Shown here piece after piece: positions 1 through 7,774 of a DNA stretch of 13,621 bases. A model generated the notes under the pieces. It saw only the letters and a program-made list of their open reading frames with translations, made no database searches and was not told the origin of the DNA. The translations under genes and the position numbers were made by a program. Source of the stretch: Cyanobacteria bacterium UBA11370 (GTDB taxonomy: Bacteria; Cyanobacteriota; Cyanobacteriia; Cyanobacteriales; Coleofasciculaceae); NCBI GenBank assembly GCA_003486645.1, contig DNGI01000152.1, positions 5,941 through 19,561 on the forward strand, read 5' to 3'. Numbering within the stretch: position 1 is the stretch's first letter; each line of letters starts with the position of its first letter.

Positions 1-40
1 ATCCGTTACCCCATCCGTTGCCTCCTATGCGATAGAACGG

Positions 41-331
41 CTAATTAGATATCAAACCTGCCCTCGCCTGCTTCACCATAGCAATTAATGTCTGGTGAGC
101 ATCTTCGGAGTCTTTGAGAGTATGTTCAAACTCAATACGCAAGGGTACAGATTCACCTTTAATTTGAGTCATTAAGTTCATTCCCATCGGATCAATGGAA
201 ATCATTTGAGCCACTTCTGTGTCGGGAGAATTGCCAAAAGTTTTGGCGTAGAGAGCTACCGCATCAGCATGGTCTTCGTTCATGTGCTTGCAGATGCGAT
301 CGCTCACTTCGGGTGAAAATGGATCGGACAT
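41..331 (-). CDS. DUF2470 family small protein (putative haem-binding)
   Basis: This 96-residue soluble protein consists almost entirely of a DUF2470 domain. The hallmark is the N-terminal H-M-N-E-D-H-A-D-A stretch (about residues 16-24), followed by I-D-P-M-G-M near residues 45-50. In larger proteins this fold forms the C-terminal part of HugZ-type haem-utilisation proteins. Stand-alone cyanobacterial members, such as Synechocystis Ssr1698/Dri1, have been reported to bind haem and influence respiration; that role is carried over here by family only. The ATG at 331 is preceded by a purine-rich GAAGAG about seven bases upstream. There is no signal peptide or membrane segment, so it should be cytosolic. 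It lies 84 bp after the cyclase gene on the same strand and could be the last gene of that transcript, although a functional link is not evident. Family assignment is firm; exact function is not. Confidence 0.85.
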   Translation of the reverse strand: MSDPFSPEVSDRICKHMNEDHADAVALYAKTFGNSPDTEVAQMISIDPMGMNLMTQIKGESVPLRIEFEHTLKDSEDAHQTLIAMVKQARAGLISN

Positions 332-415
332 ATTATTACTCTTCGATTAACGACTAATAAACTCTACCTATTTAGCTTATGAAAATCTTAACTCAAAACT
401 CAAACCTCAAAATAT

Positions 416-1576
416 TTAAGATAGTAACGTAGCTATATCTACCTTCTGCATCGGTATGGCTAAAATTTCGTATAAGTCAAGCGCCTGTTGCTTTCCACGA
501 GGCGTTACTCGGTCAACCCACCGACTTTCAAAGGACTGGAATTCCTGAGTTTCAGATTCAACATTGTTGACTCTAGTCTTAACGTGAGTAAGAGTGGTGT
601 GACTGGCTAAGATTGGACATTTATAGATTTTAGTTAATTCTTCCAGTCGTGCCGCTGTATTTACTACATCACCAATAACGGTTGAGTCCATGCGCTGATC
701 TGAACCCACTGTACCAATTAAACCTAAACCTGTGTGAATACCAATGCCAATATTAATTGGAGATTCTAACTTGTATTGATCGAGATCCCGGTTAAATTCC
801 TTTAAGTAGTCTTGCATGGTTAAAGCCGCATTGATTGCATCGGCGGCGTGGTATTCAGGTCGATCAAAAATAGCTAAAAGCGCATCTCCTAGAAATTTAT
901 CAACAAAGCCATGATGACTAGCGATCGCCTGACTCATTTGCGTAAAAAACGCATTCAACCATTTAAATGTTTCCATAGCTGATTGAGATTCAGCTATGGC
1001 GGTAAATCCTCGAATATCGCAAAATACTACGGTAATTTCTTCTTCTCTAGCATTTCCTAACCGAATGGATTCGACCCCTTCAGGAGCAATTCGGTCAAGA
1101 TATTGTTCCGGTACAAATAACCGAAACTTTTCTGAAATATAATCATTCACTTCCCACGCCGCAATCACTTGTTGTCGAGATTGTTGCGATCGCATTTTGC
1201 TCAAGCGTAAAATATTAGTAATTTTGGCTAATAACAATTGGCTATTAATGGGTTTGGTTAGGTAGTCATCTCCCATCATGTCTAGTCCCCGTAACCGCGA
1301 CTGGTCATCATCCAAAGCTGTAAGAAAAATGACTGATACAGTTTGAAGTTTAGGGTCTTGGCGCAGTCGCTGACATACTTCAAAACCGTCCATTTCCGGC
1401 ATCATTACATCGAGTAAAATTAAGTCAGGAATTGACTCCTTGGCAACAGCTAGCGCTTCGGTTCCTGATGCAGCAGTGAGAAGAGTGTAACCTTCATCTC
1501 CCAGAAGTTCTTCTAAGAGAAATAAATTCATTGGGTCATCATCGACCAAAAGGATACGGGGTTTAGAGTTCTGCAT
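416..1576 (-). CDS. Response regulator-class III adenylate/guanylate cyclase (REC-CHD)
   Basis: This soluble 386-residue protein (numbering from the ATG at 1576) has an N-terminal receiver domain at about 6-121. The receiver carries the acidic cluster D12-D14, phosphoacceptor D56 (L-L-D-V-M-M-P), T86 and K108 (T-K-P). A helical linker follows, then a class III cyclase domain at about 178-345. Visible catalytic residues are metal-binding D187 (F-C-D-I-R-G-F-T) and D231 (F-L-G-D-A), purine-selecting K227 and T299, and transition-state N306 and R310 (V-N-T-A-A-R-L-E). A Lys/Thr purine pair is the one used by cyanobacterial cAMP-forming cyclases such as CyaB1, so ATP is the likely substrate and phosphorylation of the receiver the likely switch. 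The frame also opens at a TTG four codons earlier (1588). I prefer the ATG; neither start has a clear ribosome binding site. Its neighbour upstream is a hybrid kinase that could phosphorylate it. Confidence 0.94.
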   Translation of the reverse strand: MQNSKPRILLVDDDPMNLFLLEELLGDEGYTLLTAASGTEALAVAKESIPDLILLDVMMPEMDGFEVCQRLRQDPKLQTVSVIFLTALDDDQSRLRGLDMMGDDYLTKPINSQLLLAKITNILRLSKMRSQQSRQQVIAAWEVNDYISEKFRLFVPEQYLDRIAPEGVESIRLGNAREEEITVVFCDIRGFTAIAESQSAMETFKWLNAFFTQMSQAIASHHGFVDKFLGDALLAIFDRPEYHAADAINAALTMQDYLKEFNRDLDQYKLESPINIGIGIHTGLGLIGTVGSDQRMDSTVIGDVVNTAARLEELTKIYKCPILASHTTLTHVKTRVNNVESETQEFQSFESRWVDRVTPRGKQQALDLYEILAIPMQKVDIATLLS

Positions 1577-2089
1577 AGAGTTGACCAAAAATCTGTAATT
1601 AAAGTTGCAACTACATCAAAAATGTTTTTTGCTATATAATCGACGTTAATCTTAGTAATTTTGACTCAAATATTACAGTTGGAGAACAAAAGTTTTTCTA
1701 CTAAAAAAGAGAGAACAGAGCAGAAATAAACCTTATTCCTGCCTTTCTCAATTATTACTGTAGATATACCCTGAATCGCTCTTATTTTCCTAGGATTAGT
1801 TTTTTACGCCAGAATCATATAAGGCTAAACTTTAATGAGTCTGGTGGTATTGACTCACAATCTGAAACATTTCTTAACATAATTGAAGCACACAATGTCA
1901 GTAATGACAATCACACCCTCGAACTATTTCCATTAACGGAGTGGATCGAGGCGCAAATTTCCCACTGGTGCAGCATGAGGGAAATAACCCACCAGCTAAA
2001 ATATCTCCCTTGTCCCCAAAAGTCTCCCTTGTCGCTGACAGGTAGTCACAAACTTCTACCGTCCTGCACTAGTGGGTACTCCCCACCCC
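1577..2089. other. Gene-free region between hybrid kinase and cyclase genes
   Basis: No convincing reading frame is seen on either strand. The right half (1957-2076) holds nested inverted repeats and a direct repeat, listed separately. A TATAAT hexamer lies on the plus strand at 1635-1640, but no plus-strand gene follows it. On the minus strand this region is both the 3' untranslated region of the hybrid kinase gene and the leader of the cyclase gene. A promoter for the cyclase is expected here, but none stands out. The length makes tight translational coupling between the two genes unlikely. Confidence 0.6.
1957..2076. repeat. Nested inverted repeats with long-range stem and 11-bp direct repeat
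   Basis: Bases 1961-1972 (CCCACTGGTGCA) pair with 2065-2076 (TGCACTAGTGGG). The only non-Watson-Crick position is one G.T wobble, and 1973/2064 adds one more pair. Two alternative inner hairpins compete for the left arm: 1957-1963 (ATTTCCC) with 1979-1985 (GGGAAAT), and 1965-1970 (CTGGTG) with 1990-1995 (CACCAG). TCTCCCTTGTC occurs twice, at 2004-2014 and 2023-2033. The block begins 13 bases after the stop codon of the hybrid kinase gene in its transcript. It could be a structured 3' untranslated region, a small RNA or a degraded mobile repeat; the sequence does not decide between these. Confidence 0.45.
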
Positions 2090-3712
2090 TCACTCCCCCT
2101 GCATTTCTGACGGGAACGACAAACTCACAGTAAAGGTTGTTCCTACACCCACTTCACTCTCAACAAAAACTTCACCTGCGTGTAATTCCACACATTCTCT
2201 CACAATAACTAAACCCAATCCTACGCCAGGGGTAACACCGATATTACTCCCTCGGAAGAAGGCCGTGAATAAGTGGGGTTGATCAGTAAGAGGAATGCCA
2301 ATCCCTTGATCAGATACACGCAGTATTATTTTACGTTCTTGAGAGACTAATTCTAAGCGAATTACTCCTCCGCTAGGGGAGTATTTAATAGCATTAGAAA
2401 GCAAATTTTTGAGGATTAATCCTAAAACTTTTTTATCAAGCATTGCGTTATTACAAACGCCTTGGCATTCAAAGATAAAGGTATGTTTATCTGTCGCTTG
2501 GAGGCGAAACTCTTCGATCAACTCACCCGCGAACTGCTGAACATCAATAGGTGTGGGATTGAACTCTAACGTTCGGGTTCCAGCTTGCTCGATGAAGATC
2601 ATATCATTAACGAGTTGAGTCATATGTTGAACAGAGCTTTGGACTCGTTGAAAATGTTTTTGTTTTTTATCTTCGGTTAAGCGAGAACCATATTGTTGAA
2701 GCATCTCCGTAGACGACAAAATTGTAGTCAGAGGAGTGCGATATTCGTGGGAGACGGTAGCAACGATACGAGATTTTAATTCATTGAGTTCTCGCTCTTT
2801 TGAAAGTGCTAATCGTAATTCGTTTTCTAGACGTTGACGACGCGTAATCTCTTCCCTAAGTTGTTCATTCGTTTGCCTCAATTGAGCGGTACTTTCAGCC
2901 ACTCTAACTTCGAGTTCTTCATTGGTTCGTTCTAGGATGGCTTTAACGTGTCGTTGTTCTGTTACATCATGGAAGACTAAAACCGCTCCTAAAATAGTAC
3001 CTGCCTCATTTTTAATCGGTGCAGCGCTATCATCAATGGGAATTGCGATACCATTTTTAGTCATCAGTAGGGTATGGTTTTCTAACCCTACAGTCATGCC
3101 GTTTTGTAGTGCTAATTTTACCGGGTTGGCGATCGCTTCTCTGGTTGTTTCGTGGATCGTTTGGAAAACCTGACTTAAATCTTTTCCCAGAACCTCTTCT
3201 TGTTTCCAGCCTAGAATTGCTTCAGCTACGGGATTCATAAACGTGATCAACCCTTGGGGATCGGTGGTAATTACGCCATCTCCAATACTTTTGAGTGTAG
3301 TAGCTAACCACTGTTCTCTCTCTCGCAATTGCTGCTCAATTTGATGCTTGTAGAGTGCAACTTCAATGGCTGTTAATAAGTCTCTCGATTCAAAGGGTTT
3401 GAGCAGGTATCCATAGGGTTCAGTCAGCTTGGCACGGTTGAGAATATCATCATCATTGTAAGCCGTTAGATAGATTACAGGTAACTGGAAATAGGCACGA
3501 ATTTGAGCGGCGGCTTCTATGCCATCAATTTTTCCTTTTAGCTTAATATCCATTAAGACTAACTCAGGACGACTTTGGGCGATCGCTTCAATAGCCGCTT
3601 CTGCTGAGGTTACGTTCCCCGTTACTATATATCCCAGAGTTTCGAGTCTACTTTGAATACTTAGGGCAACGATTCGTTCATCTTCAACAATTAAAATTTT
3701 AGCTCTTCCCAT
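2090..3712 (-). CDS. Hybrid histidine kinase, REC-PAS-HisKA-HATPase
   Basis: This is a 540-residue soluble two-component protein. An N-terminal receiver (about 4-120) carries the acidic triad E10-D11-E12, phosphoacceptor D55 (L-M-D-I-K-L), T83 and K105. A PAS domain follows (about 131-255), then a coiled coil (about 256-312) of the HAMP-less signalling-helix type. HisKA has phosphoacceptor H322 in V-S-H-E-Y-R-T-P-L. The HATPase_c domain has an N-box around N440, G1 box D-Q-G-I-G-I (468-473), F-box near 481-488 and G2 box G-V-G-L-G-L (496-501). All catalytic motifs look intact. No membrane segment is seen, so input comes from the receiver (probably phosphorylated by a partner kinase) and a PAS ligand or redox cue. 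The start is the ATG at 3712, without a strong ribosome binding site. The gene lies between a PAS kinase and a REC-cyclase on the same strand, which suggests a relay feeding the cyclase. Confidence 0.94.
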   Translation of the reverse strand: MGRAKILIVEDERIVALSIQSRLETLGYIVTGNVTSAEAAIEAIAQSRPELVLMDIKLKGKIDGIEAAAQIRAYFQLPVIYLTAYNDDDILNRAKLTEPYGYLLKPFESRDLLTAIEVALYKHQIEQQLREREQWLATTLKSIGDGVITTDPQGLITFMNPVAEAILGWKQEEVLGKDLSQVFQTIHETTREAIANPVKLALQNGMTVGLENHTLLMTKNGIAIPIDDSAAPIKNEAGTILGAVLVFHDVTEQRHVKAILERTNEELEVRVAESTAQLRQTNEQLREEITRRQRLENELRLALSKERELNELKSRIVATVSHEYRTPLTTILSSTEMLQQYGSRLTEDKKQKHFQRVQSSVQHMTQLVNDMIFIEQAGTRTLEFNPTPIDVQQFAGELIEEFRLQATDKHTFIFECQGVCNNAMLDKKVLGLILKNLLSNAIKYSPSGGVIRLELVSQERKIILRVSDQGIGIPLTDQPHLFTAFFRGSNIGVTPGVGLGLVIVRECVELHAGEVFVESEVGVGTTFTVSLSFPSEMQGE

Positions 3713-3815
3713 TTTACTTGCTTTTTAATTCATTTGTAAAAATCCAGATTAGCTCTTAATCGCAAGTTTTAATTCAGTATCTCGGTTAGAATTTATCGGT
3801 GTTTGTACTGATGCC

Positions 3816-3821
3816 ATTATA
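3816..3821 (-). promoter_or_regulatory. Candidate -10 element before the hybrid kinase gene
   Basis: The minus strand reads TATAAT here, about 104 bases before the ATG of the REC-PAS-HK gene and just after the stop of the PAS kinase gene. No good -35 hexamer is found at 16-18 bases. It may be an internal promoter of the signalling block or chance in an AT-rich gap. Confidence 0.25.
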
Positions 3822-3832
3822 AGGTCATAGAC

Positions 3833-6508
3833 TTAACAGTTTCCTGGTGGAAAGCGAATGGTAAATTCAGTTCCGGAGCTACAGTCTAATTCTAGTGTTC
3901 CCTCAAGTTGTTCGGTTAGAACATTGACAAGCTGTAGTCCCAAAGATTTAGAAGTTTTTAAGTTCAGGTTAGTAGGCAAACCTATCCCATTATCCTTAAC
4001 GACTATTGTATAGTAGTCACCACTCTCCGCCCGGAGAGCCACCTGGATTGTCCCCTGCCTCCCACTAGGAAAAGCATATTTTAGCGCATTGGAAACTAAT
4101 TCACTAATAATCAACCCACAAGGAATGGCGGTATCAATCGTTAAATTAACTTTATCTATATTTAATTCTAGAGCAATCGTGCCTGCGACTACGGCGTAGA
4201 CTTGGAATAAATAGCTGGTCAAATTTTCAATATATTCAATAAAATTGATACTGGCAAAATCTTGAGATTGATACAATTTCTCATGAACTAGTGCCATCGA
4301 TTTGACTCGGTTTTGACTTTCACGGAACAGATCTAACGTGCTACGTTCCTCAATATATTGAGATTGCAAGTCAAGAAGGCTGGAGATTACCTGCAAATTA
4401 TTTTTAACTCGATGATGAATTTCTTGGAGCAAAACCTCTTTTTCCCGCAGTGAGGCTTGAATTTGCATTTCTGCCTGTTTGCGTTCAGTAATATCTAAGT
4501 TAATCCCGGTCATTCGTACAGGTTCATCTTCTTCAGTGTAGACAACCTGACCTTTACTTTCCATCCAACGAATACTGCCATCGGGTCGGACAATACGGAA
4601 TTCAATATCGCATTTTTCGCCAATTTCAATGGCTTGTTGATCGGCTTGGCGGAGGCGATCGCGGTCTTCTGGATGAACCATTCCTAGAAAGGTTTCATAG
4701 GTGAGTTCGGAGGTATTTGGAGCCAAACCATATAATTGTTTAAGATGATGGGAACAGGTAATTCTTTCGCTTTCGAGGTGTCTCTCCCAAAACCCCATAT
4801 GAGCCGCGTCTAGAGCAAGGCGTAATTGTTCTTCTCTCTGACGCAATTGTTCTTCGGCAAATTTGCGTTCTGTAATATCTAAATTAATACCAATGGTTCG
4901 TAAAGGCTGACCTGTTTCGTCGTAAATAATCTGACCTTTACTTTGAATCCAGCGAATGCTACGATCAGGCCAAATAATGCGATATTCAATGTCACAATCT
5001 TGTCTCATTTCAATCGCATAGTGAGTCGCTTCATGAACGAGATCTTGGTCGTCTGGGTGAACAACTTCTAGAAAGGTTTCATAAGGAATCTCAGCACTAT
5101 CAGCAACCAAACAATACAATTGTTCGAGGCGAGGAGACCACGCGATCGCTCCCGTTTGTAAATTCCACTCCCAATTTCCCATCCGTGCTGCATCCAGCGC
5201 AAGGCGTAAACGCACTTCACTCTGGCGTAATTGCTCTTCTGCGAGTTTGCGATCGGTAATATCTGTACTGACACCCAAAATTTGAGTAACTTGACCATCG
5301 GGTGAAACTAGAGGTGTCTTAACAGTTTGATACCATCGAACTTCTCCGGTTAAGGTGTAGCTAATCTCTTCAGGAATAAATTTGGGTTCTAACGTTGCCA
5401 ACACTTCCTGATCTTCATCCATAAACCGCTGTGCATCCGTTTGATTAGGATGTAGCTGTGCTGTTGTTTTGCCAATAATTTCTTCTAACGTTAGACCACA
5501 ACGTTTAGCAAACACTTGATTTGCCAATACATACTTACCCTCTCGATCTTTAACATAAATAATATTAGGATTAGTATCAATAACAGCTTGTAGAAAATCC
5601 TTTTGAGCATTCAGAATTTCTTGAGTTTCCTTGAGAGCCGTAATATCAGTACTCACACCCAGAATGTGAGTGACTTGACTCTCACGATCAAAAATCGGCT
5701 TTTTGATAGTTTGATACCACCGCACATCCCCTCCCAAAGTGCGGCAAATTTCCTGGGGGATAAACTTGGGTTGTAATGTAGTAAATACCTCCTGGTCATT
5801 AGATAAAAATTGTTCGGCATCCGCTAAATTAAAATTCAACTCCGTTACCGTCTTACCCAGCACGTCTTCCACGGTTGTCTCACAAATCTCTGCCAAAACT
5901 TGATTGGCAAGTACATACCGACCTTCCCGATCTTTAGCAAAAATGACATTAGGATTGGTATCAATAATCATTTGCAAAAAATCTTTTTGAGCTTGGAGTT
6001 GTTCTGTCAGCAACTGGCGTTCCACAATTTCTTGTTGCAGGCGAATATTAGCCTGAGTTAGTTCAGCGGTGCGTTCAATCACTCGTTGTTCGAGTTGTTC
6101 ACGAGCATTTTGTAACTCGAATTCCGCTTGTTTACGCTCAGTAATATCTTCGGAAATCGTAGCCAGTAATAATTCCCCATTCCCCATTCCCCATTCCCCA
6201 TTCCCCATTCCCCAAAAATTGGGAATCCGAAAAGACCGCGATCGCACCCAACGAATTGAGCCATCGTGTCGTATAATTCGATAGTCTTGTTGGGAATCAT
6301 GGGTGGACTTTTGCCTGAATGCCGTCACCACACGTTCCTTATCTCTGGGGTCAAGAGTGTCAGCAATTAATTGCAAATGACCCCCTGGATAACTCGACAA
6401 ACTCTCAAGGGGACGACCCCAGATCTGCTCAAACCCCAGACTCACATAAAATAACTGCTGGCAATCTGTTGAAGTCAGCCATAAGGCTTCTTGACTAGGT
6501 TCTGTCAT
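3833..6508 (-). CDS. Multi-PAS sensor histidine kinase (five PAS, HisKA_2, HATPase)
   Basis: This 891-residue soluble kinase has PAS/PAC units at about 8-127, 173-300, 301-426, 427-554 and 555-682. Most end in the PAC signature D-I-T-E-R-K or a close variant. A coiled coil sits at 127-172. The HisKA_2 domain starts near 690, with [10 protein letters not shown] and probable phosphoacceptor H699. HATPase_c follows, with N807 in the N-box, D-N-G-I-G-L-P at 839-845 and a G2-like S-L-G-L-Q-L. PAS 2 and 3, and PAS 4 and 5, are close duplicates spaced exactly 128 residues apart. Residues 99-112 are encoded by a heptamer tandem repeat inserted in a loop of PAS 1. No receiver is attached, so it must signal to a separate one; the downstream REC-HK and REC-cyclase are obvious candidates. 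The ATG at 6508 has no adjacent ribosome binding site, but TAAGGAGAGG lies about 50 bases upstream (6561-6570 on the opposite strand), too far to serve it. Confidence 0.94.
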   Translation of the reverse strand: MTEPSQEALWLTSTDCQQLFYVSLGFEQIWGRPLESLSSYPGGHLQLIADTLDPRDKERVVTAFRQKSTHDSQQDYRIIRHDGSIRWVRSRSFRIPNFWGMGNGEWGMGNGELLLATISEDITERKQAEFELQNAREQLEQRVIERTAELTQANIRLQQEIVERQLLTEQLQAQKDFLQMIIDTNPNVIFAKDREGRYVLANQVLAEICETTVEDVLGKTVTELNFNLADAEQFLSNDQEVFTTLQPKFIPQEICRTLGGDVRWYQTIKKPIFDRESQVTHILGVSTDITALKETQEILNAQKDFLQAVIDTNPNIIYVKDREGKYVLANQVFAKRCGLTLEEIIGKTTAQLHPNQTDAQRFMDEDQEVLATLEPKFIPEEISYTLTGEVRWYQTVKTPLVSPDGQVTQILGVSTDITDRKLAEEQLRQSEVRLRLALDAARMGNWEWNLQTGAIAWSPRLEQLYCLVADSAEIPYETFLEVVHPDDQDLVHEATHYAIEMRQDCDIEYRIIWPDRSIRWIQSKGQIIYDETGQPLRTIGINLDITERKFAEEQLRQREEQLRLALDAAHMGFWERHLESERITCSHHLKQLYGLAPNTSELTYETFLGMVHPEDRDRLRQADQQAIEIGEKCDIEFRIVRPDGSIRWMESKGQVVYTEEDEPVRMTGINLDITERKQAEMQIQASLREKEVLLQEIHHRVKNNLQVISSLLDLQSQYIEERSTLDLFRESQNRVKSMALVHEKLYQSQDFASINFIEYIENLTSYLFQVYAVVAGTIALELNIDKVNLTIDTAIPCGLIISELVSNALKYAFPSGRQGTIQVALRAESGDYYTIVVKDNGIGLPTNLNLKTSKSLGLQLVNVLTEQLEGTLELDCSSGTEFTIRFPPGNC
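4463..5230 (-). repeat. Tandem duplicated PAS modules (PAS 4 and PAS 5)
   Basis: Residues 427-554 and 555-682 of the PAS kinase are aligned copies of 128 residues (384 bp). Shared anchors include [24 protein letters not shown] and [10 protein letters not shown]. The copies are diverged, so the duplication is not recent. Confidence 0.75.
5225..5992 (-). repeat. Tandem duplicated PAS modules (PAS 2 and PAS 3)
   Basis: Residues 173-300 and 301-428 are aligned copies with the same 128-residue spacing. Anchors are A-Q-K-D-F-L-Q, I-D-T-N-P-N, K-D-R-E-G, Y-V-L-A-N-Q-V, P-K-F-I-P, V-R-W-Y-Q-T and L-G-V-S-T-D-I-T. They resemble each other far more than they resemble PAS 4 and 5, so the gene grew by two separate duplications. 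Confidence 0.75.
6172..6213. repeat. Heptamer tandem repeat (ATTCCCC)x6 inside the PAS kinase gene
   Basis: Six perfect copies of ATTCCCC (42 bp) encode residues 99-112 of the PAS kinase as a repeating G-M-G-N-G-E-W. Because 21 bases hold three units, every frame of the tract encodes the same cyclic heptapeptide and none contains a stop. The tract sits between the PAC strand R-I-P-N-F and the final S-E-D-I-T-E-R-K strand, a surface turn. GGGAAT at 6221-6226 could pair with the last unit. This resembles the short tandemly repeated repetitive sequences of filamentous cyanobacteria. Confidence 0.9.
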
Positions 6509-6785
6509 CTGAAAAAAAATCGTTATTTTTCTACAAAAATTGAGACAAGCTATTTAGTTGCCTCTCCTTACTGTAAATCAAGAATTTACGATTTTATCAT
6601 TGATTAACGAGACTTAAACAAAAAATAAAAAAATAAAGTATGATAGTTACACAGCTTATATTTGATGTTAAGGTGTGAGCGATCAAAAAAAACACTCCCG
6701 CCGCCATAAGATCAAAAGAGTGCTCATGTCTAAGTTTGTAGAACGTTACTGATTATTAACTTAGATAATATCAAGGTTAAAAATT
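6509..6785. other. Divergent intergenic region
   Basis: This 277-bp AT-rich spacer separates the minus-strand signalling block from the plus-strand genes and should hold promoters for both directions. On the plus strand, TATGAT at 6639-6644 is a possible -10 without a good -35. CACTC (6693-6697) and GAGTG (6718-6722) form a small inverted repeat. No regulator site could be assigned with confidence. Confidence 0.5.
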
Positions 6786-7367
6786 ATGAAAACTTGGAAA
6801 ACAACAGGTTTACTCTGCTCAACAGCGTTCTGGCTATTATCTAGCTGCTTTCCTCAACAATCAACGTCGGCTCAAACAATTTGTGAACCTGATGGCAATT
6901 ATGAACCTCCTTCCTCTGCTTATAAAACAATAGAACTAGAAAACTTTGGGATAAGCGTTGATATTCCCGATAACTATAGAGCCATGAAAAGACAAAACGG
7001 TTCAGTAGAAATCCTCCATCCTGATGATTATCAATGGATTCAATGTATTGTTAATGGGGGTTCAGGAGGTGGGGGGTATTATTCGGAAACAATTCGATTA
7101 GTTGAAGATGACATCACCCTGAATCTCAGAGAACAAGCTATTGAGTTATTGGGGGATAACCTAAATCCTAATGCTAACCAAATTTTAACCTACGAAAACA
7201 ACGGAATATCGGGTTATATTGTTACTTATATATCCGATTATAGTGTCAGCTTTTTAGGAACTATTCCCGGCCAATCCAAACTCTTAGAAGTGACGGCGAG
7301 TTGTGATTGTCAGGTTGAGGTGCAAGATGTAACGGAAGTGTTAAATAGAATCAGAGTACTCCGTTAA
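6786..7367 (+). CDS. Predicted secreted protein or lipoprotein of unknown function
   Basis: This is a 193-residue protein with an N-terminal export signal: basic M-K-T-W-K, a hydrophobic core (about 8-18), and L-S-S-C ending at C21, which fits a lipobox. An alternative signal peptidase I cut after S-A-Q (28-30) is possible. The mature part is rich in Asn, Tyr, Gly and acidic residues and has four further cysteines (33, 81 and the C-D-C pair near 178-180), compatible with disulphides outside the cytoplasm. A G-G-S-G-G-G-G stretch follows C81. I recognise no domain family. The ATG has AAGG about nine bases upstream. It stands alone between a divergent kinase gene and a long gap, so context gives no function. 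Attachment to the outer face of the inner membrane or to the outer membrane is inferred from the signal only. Confidence 0.75.
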   Translation: MKTWKTTGLLCSTAFWLLSSCFPQQSTSAQTICEPDGNYEPPSSAYKTIELENFGISVDIPDNYRAMKRQNGSVEILHPDDYQWIQCIVNGGSGGGGYYSETIRLVEDDITLNLREQAIELLGDNLNPNANQILTYENNGISGYIVTYISDYSVSFLGTIPGQSKLLEVTASCDCQVEVQDVTEVLNRIRVLR

Positions 7368-7461
7368 AAAGAGCCAATAATAGGCAGGAACTGACTGAGA
7401 TTATCCACAAACAAATTCCTGCTTAACGAGAAGTGATGAACTACGCTAGCGCTACACCTTG

Positions 7462-7563
7462 CTAATCTGTCACGCTTTTAAATTGCCCTTTGAGATAGAC
7501 GTGGACAGGGTTTGACCCTTTATTTTCCAACTCAATACTATGAAATTTAAATGCTTGGGCAGC
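7462..7563 (-). pseudogene. Possible decayed gene fragment (about 33 codons, no start)
   Basis: One minus-strand frame, open only from 7563 down to a TAG at 7462-7464, has protein-like composition, for example I-E-L-E-N-K-G-S-N-P-V-H-V-Y-L-K-G. A stop directly precedes it and no start codon is present. It could be the 3' end of a frameshifted, decayed gene. I do not recognise a family, and chance cannot be excluded. Confidence 0.2.
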
Positions 7564-7684
7564 TTATCAAGCCTTCTACCTCTAAGCTGCGTTTCGCCCA
7601 TAATCTCTTTTGTACCGCAACCAACGGACAACCAACGACTAATTACTGACAAAGGACAAATTTATCAAGCGTGCTTAACAAAAA

Positions 7685-7712
7685 TTTACACTAATTACCA
7701 CTACTTTATATT
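7685..7712 (+). promoter_or_regulatory. Candidate sigma-70-type promoter for the ABC1 kinase gene
   Basis: TTTACA (7685-7690) and TATATT (7707-7712) are separated by 16 bases, each matching the consensus hexamer at five of six positions. A start near 7719 would leave a leader of about 56 bases before the GTG at 7775. The surrounding AT richness lowers confidence. Confidence 0.45.
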
Positions 7713-7774
7713 ATATTTAATAAAAAGATAAAAAAATAAACAAATTCCGTACTATTACGAGGCAACTGTTAGGC

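Larger units (their letters stand above)
7368..7774. other. Gene-poor intergenic region
   Basis: The stretch starts with a weak hairpin: GCAGGAA at 7384-7390 with TTCCTGC at 7416-7422, not followed by a T run. CTAGCGCTA-type palindromes occur at 7444-7455. A possible coding remnant lies on the minus strand at 7462-7563. A degenerate ACAACCAACG/GACAAAG-like repeat tract occupies roughly 7617-7660. The region ends with the promoter candidate for the ABC1 kinase gene. Short open frames here look non-coding. Confidence 0.55.

Noticed and set aside
2922..3173. Plus-strand 83-codon open frame opposite the hybrid kinase gene
   Set aside because: It lies antisense to the coiled coil and PAS domain of a well-supported gene, and its hydrophobic look is the complement of that coding sequence.
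6172..6213. Possible CRISPR array because of regular repeats (also at 12185-12212 and 13429-13456)
   Set aside because: The units are 7 bp, directly tandem and without spacers; no cas genes are in the window.
6069..6300. Short open frames on both strands across the ATTCCCC array
   Set aside because: The heptamer contains no stop in any frame, so open frames there are a by-product of the repeat; the PAS kinase frame has clear domain support.
6674..6689. CRP-like half-site TGTGA upstream of the lipoprotein gene, attractive given the cyclase nearby
   Set aside because: Only the left half is present; the position of the second half reads poly-A instead of TCACA.
6738..6749. NtcA-like site GTA...TAC upstream of the lipoprotein gene
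   Set aside because: The half-sites are separated by 6 bases; the NtcA consensus needs 8.
7540..7731. Plus-strand 63-codon open frame with a hydrophobic start, upstream of the ABC1 kinase gene
   Set aside because: It has no ribosome binding site, overlaps degenerate repeat sequence and the promoter candidate, and its C-terminal half is AT-rich spacer translated by chance.
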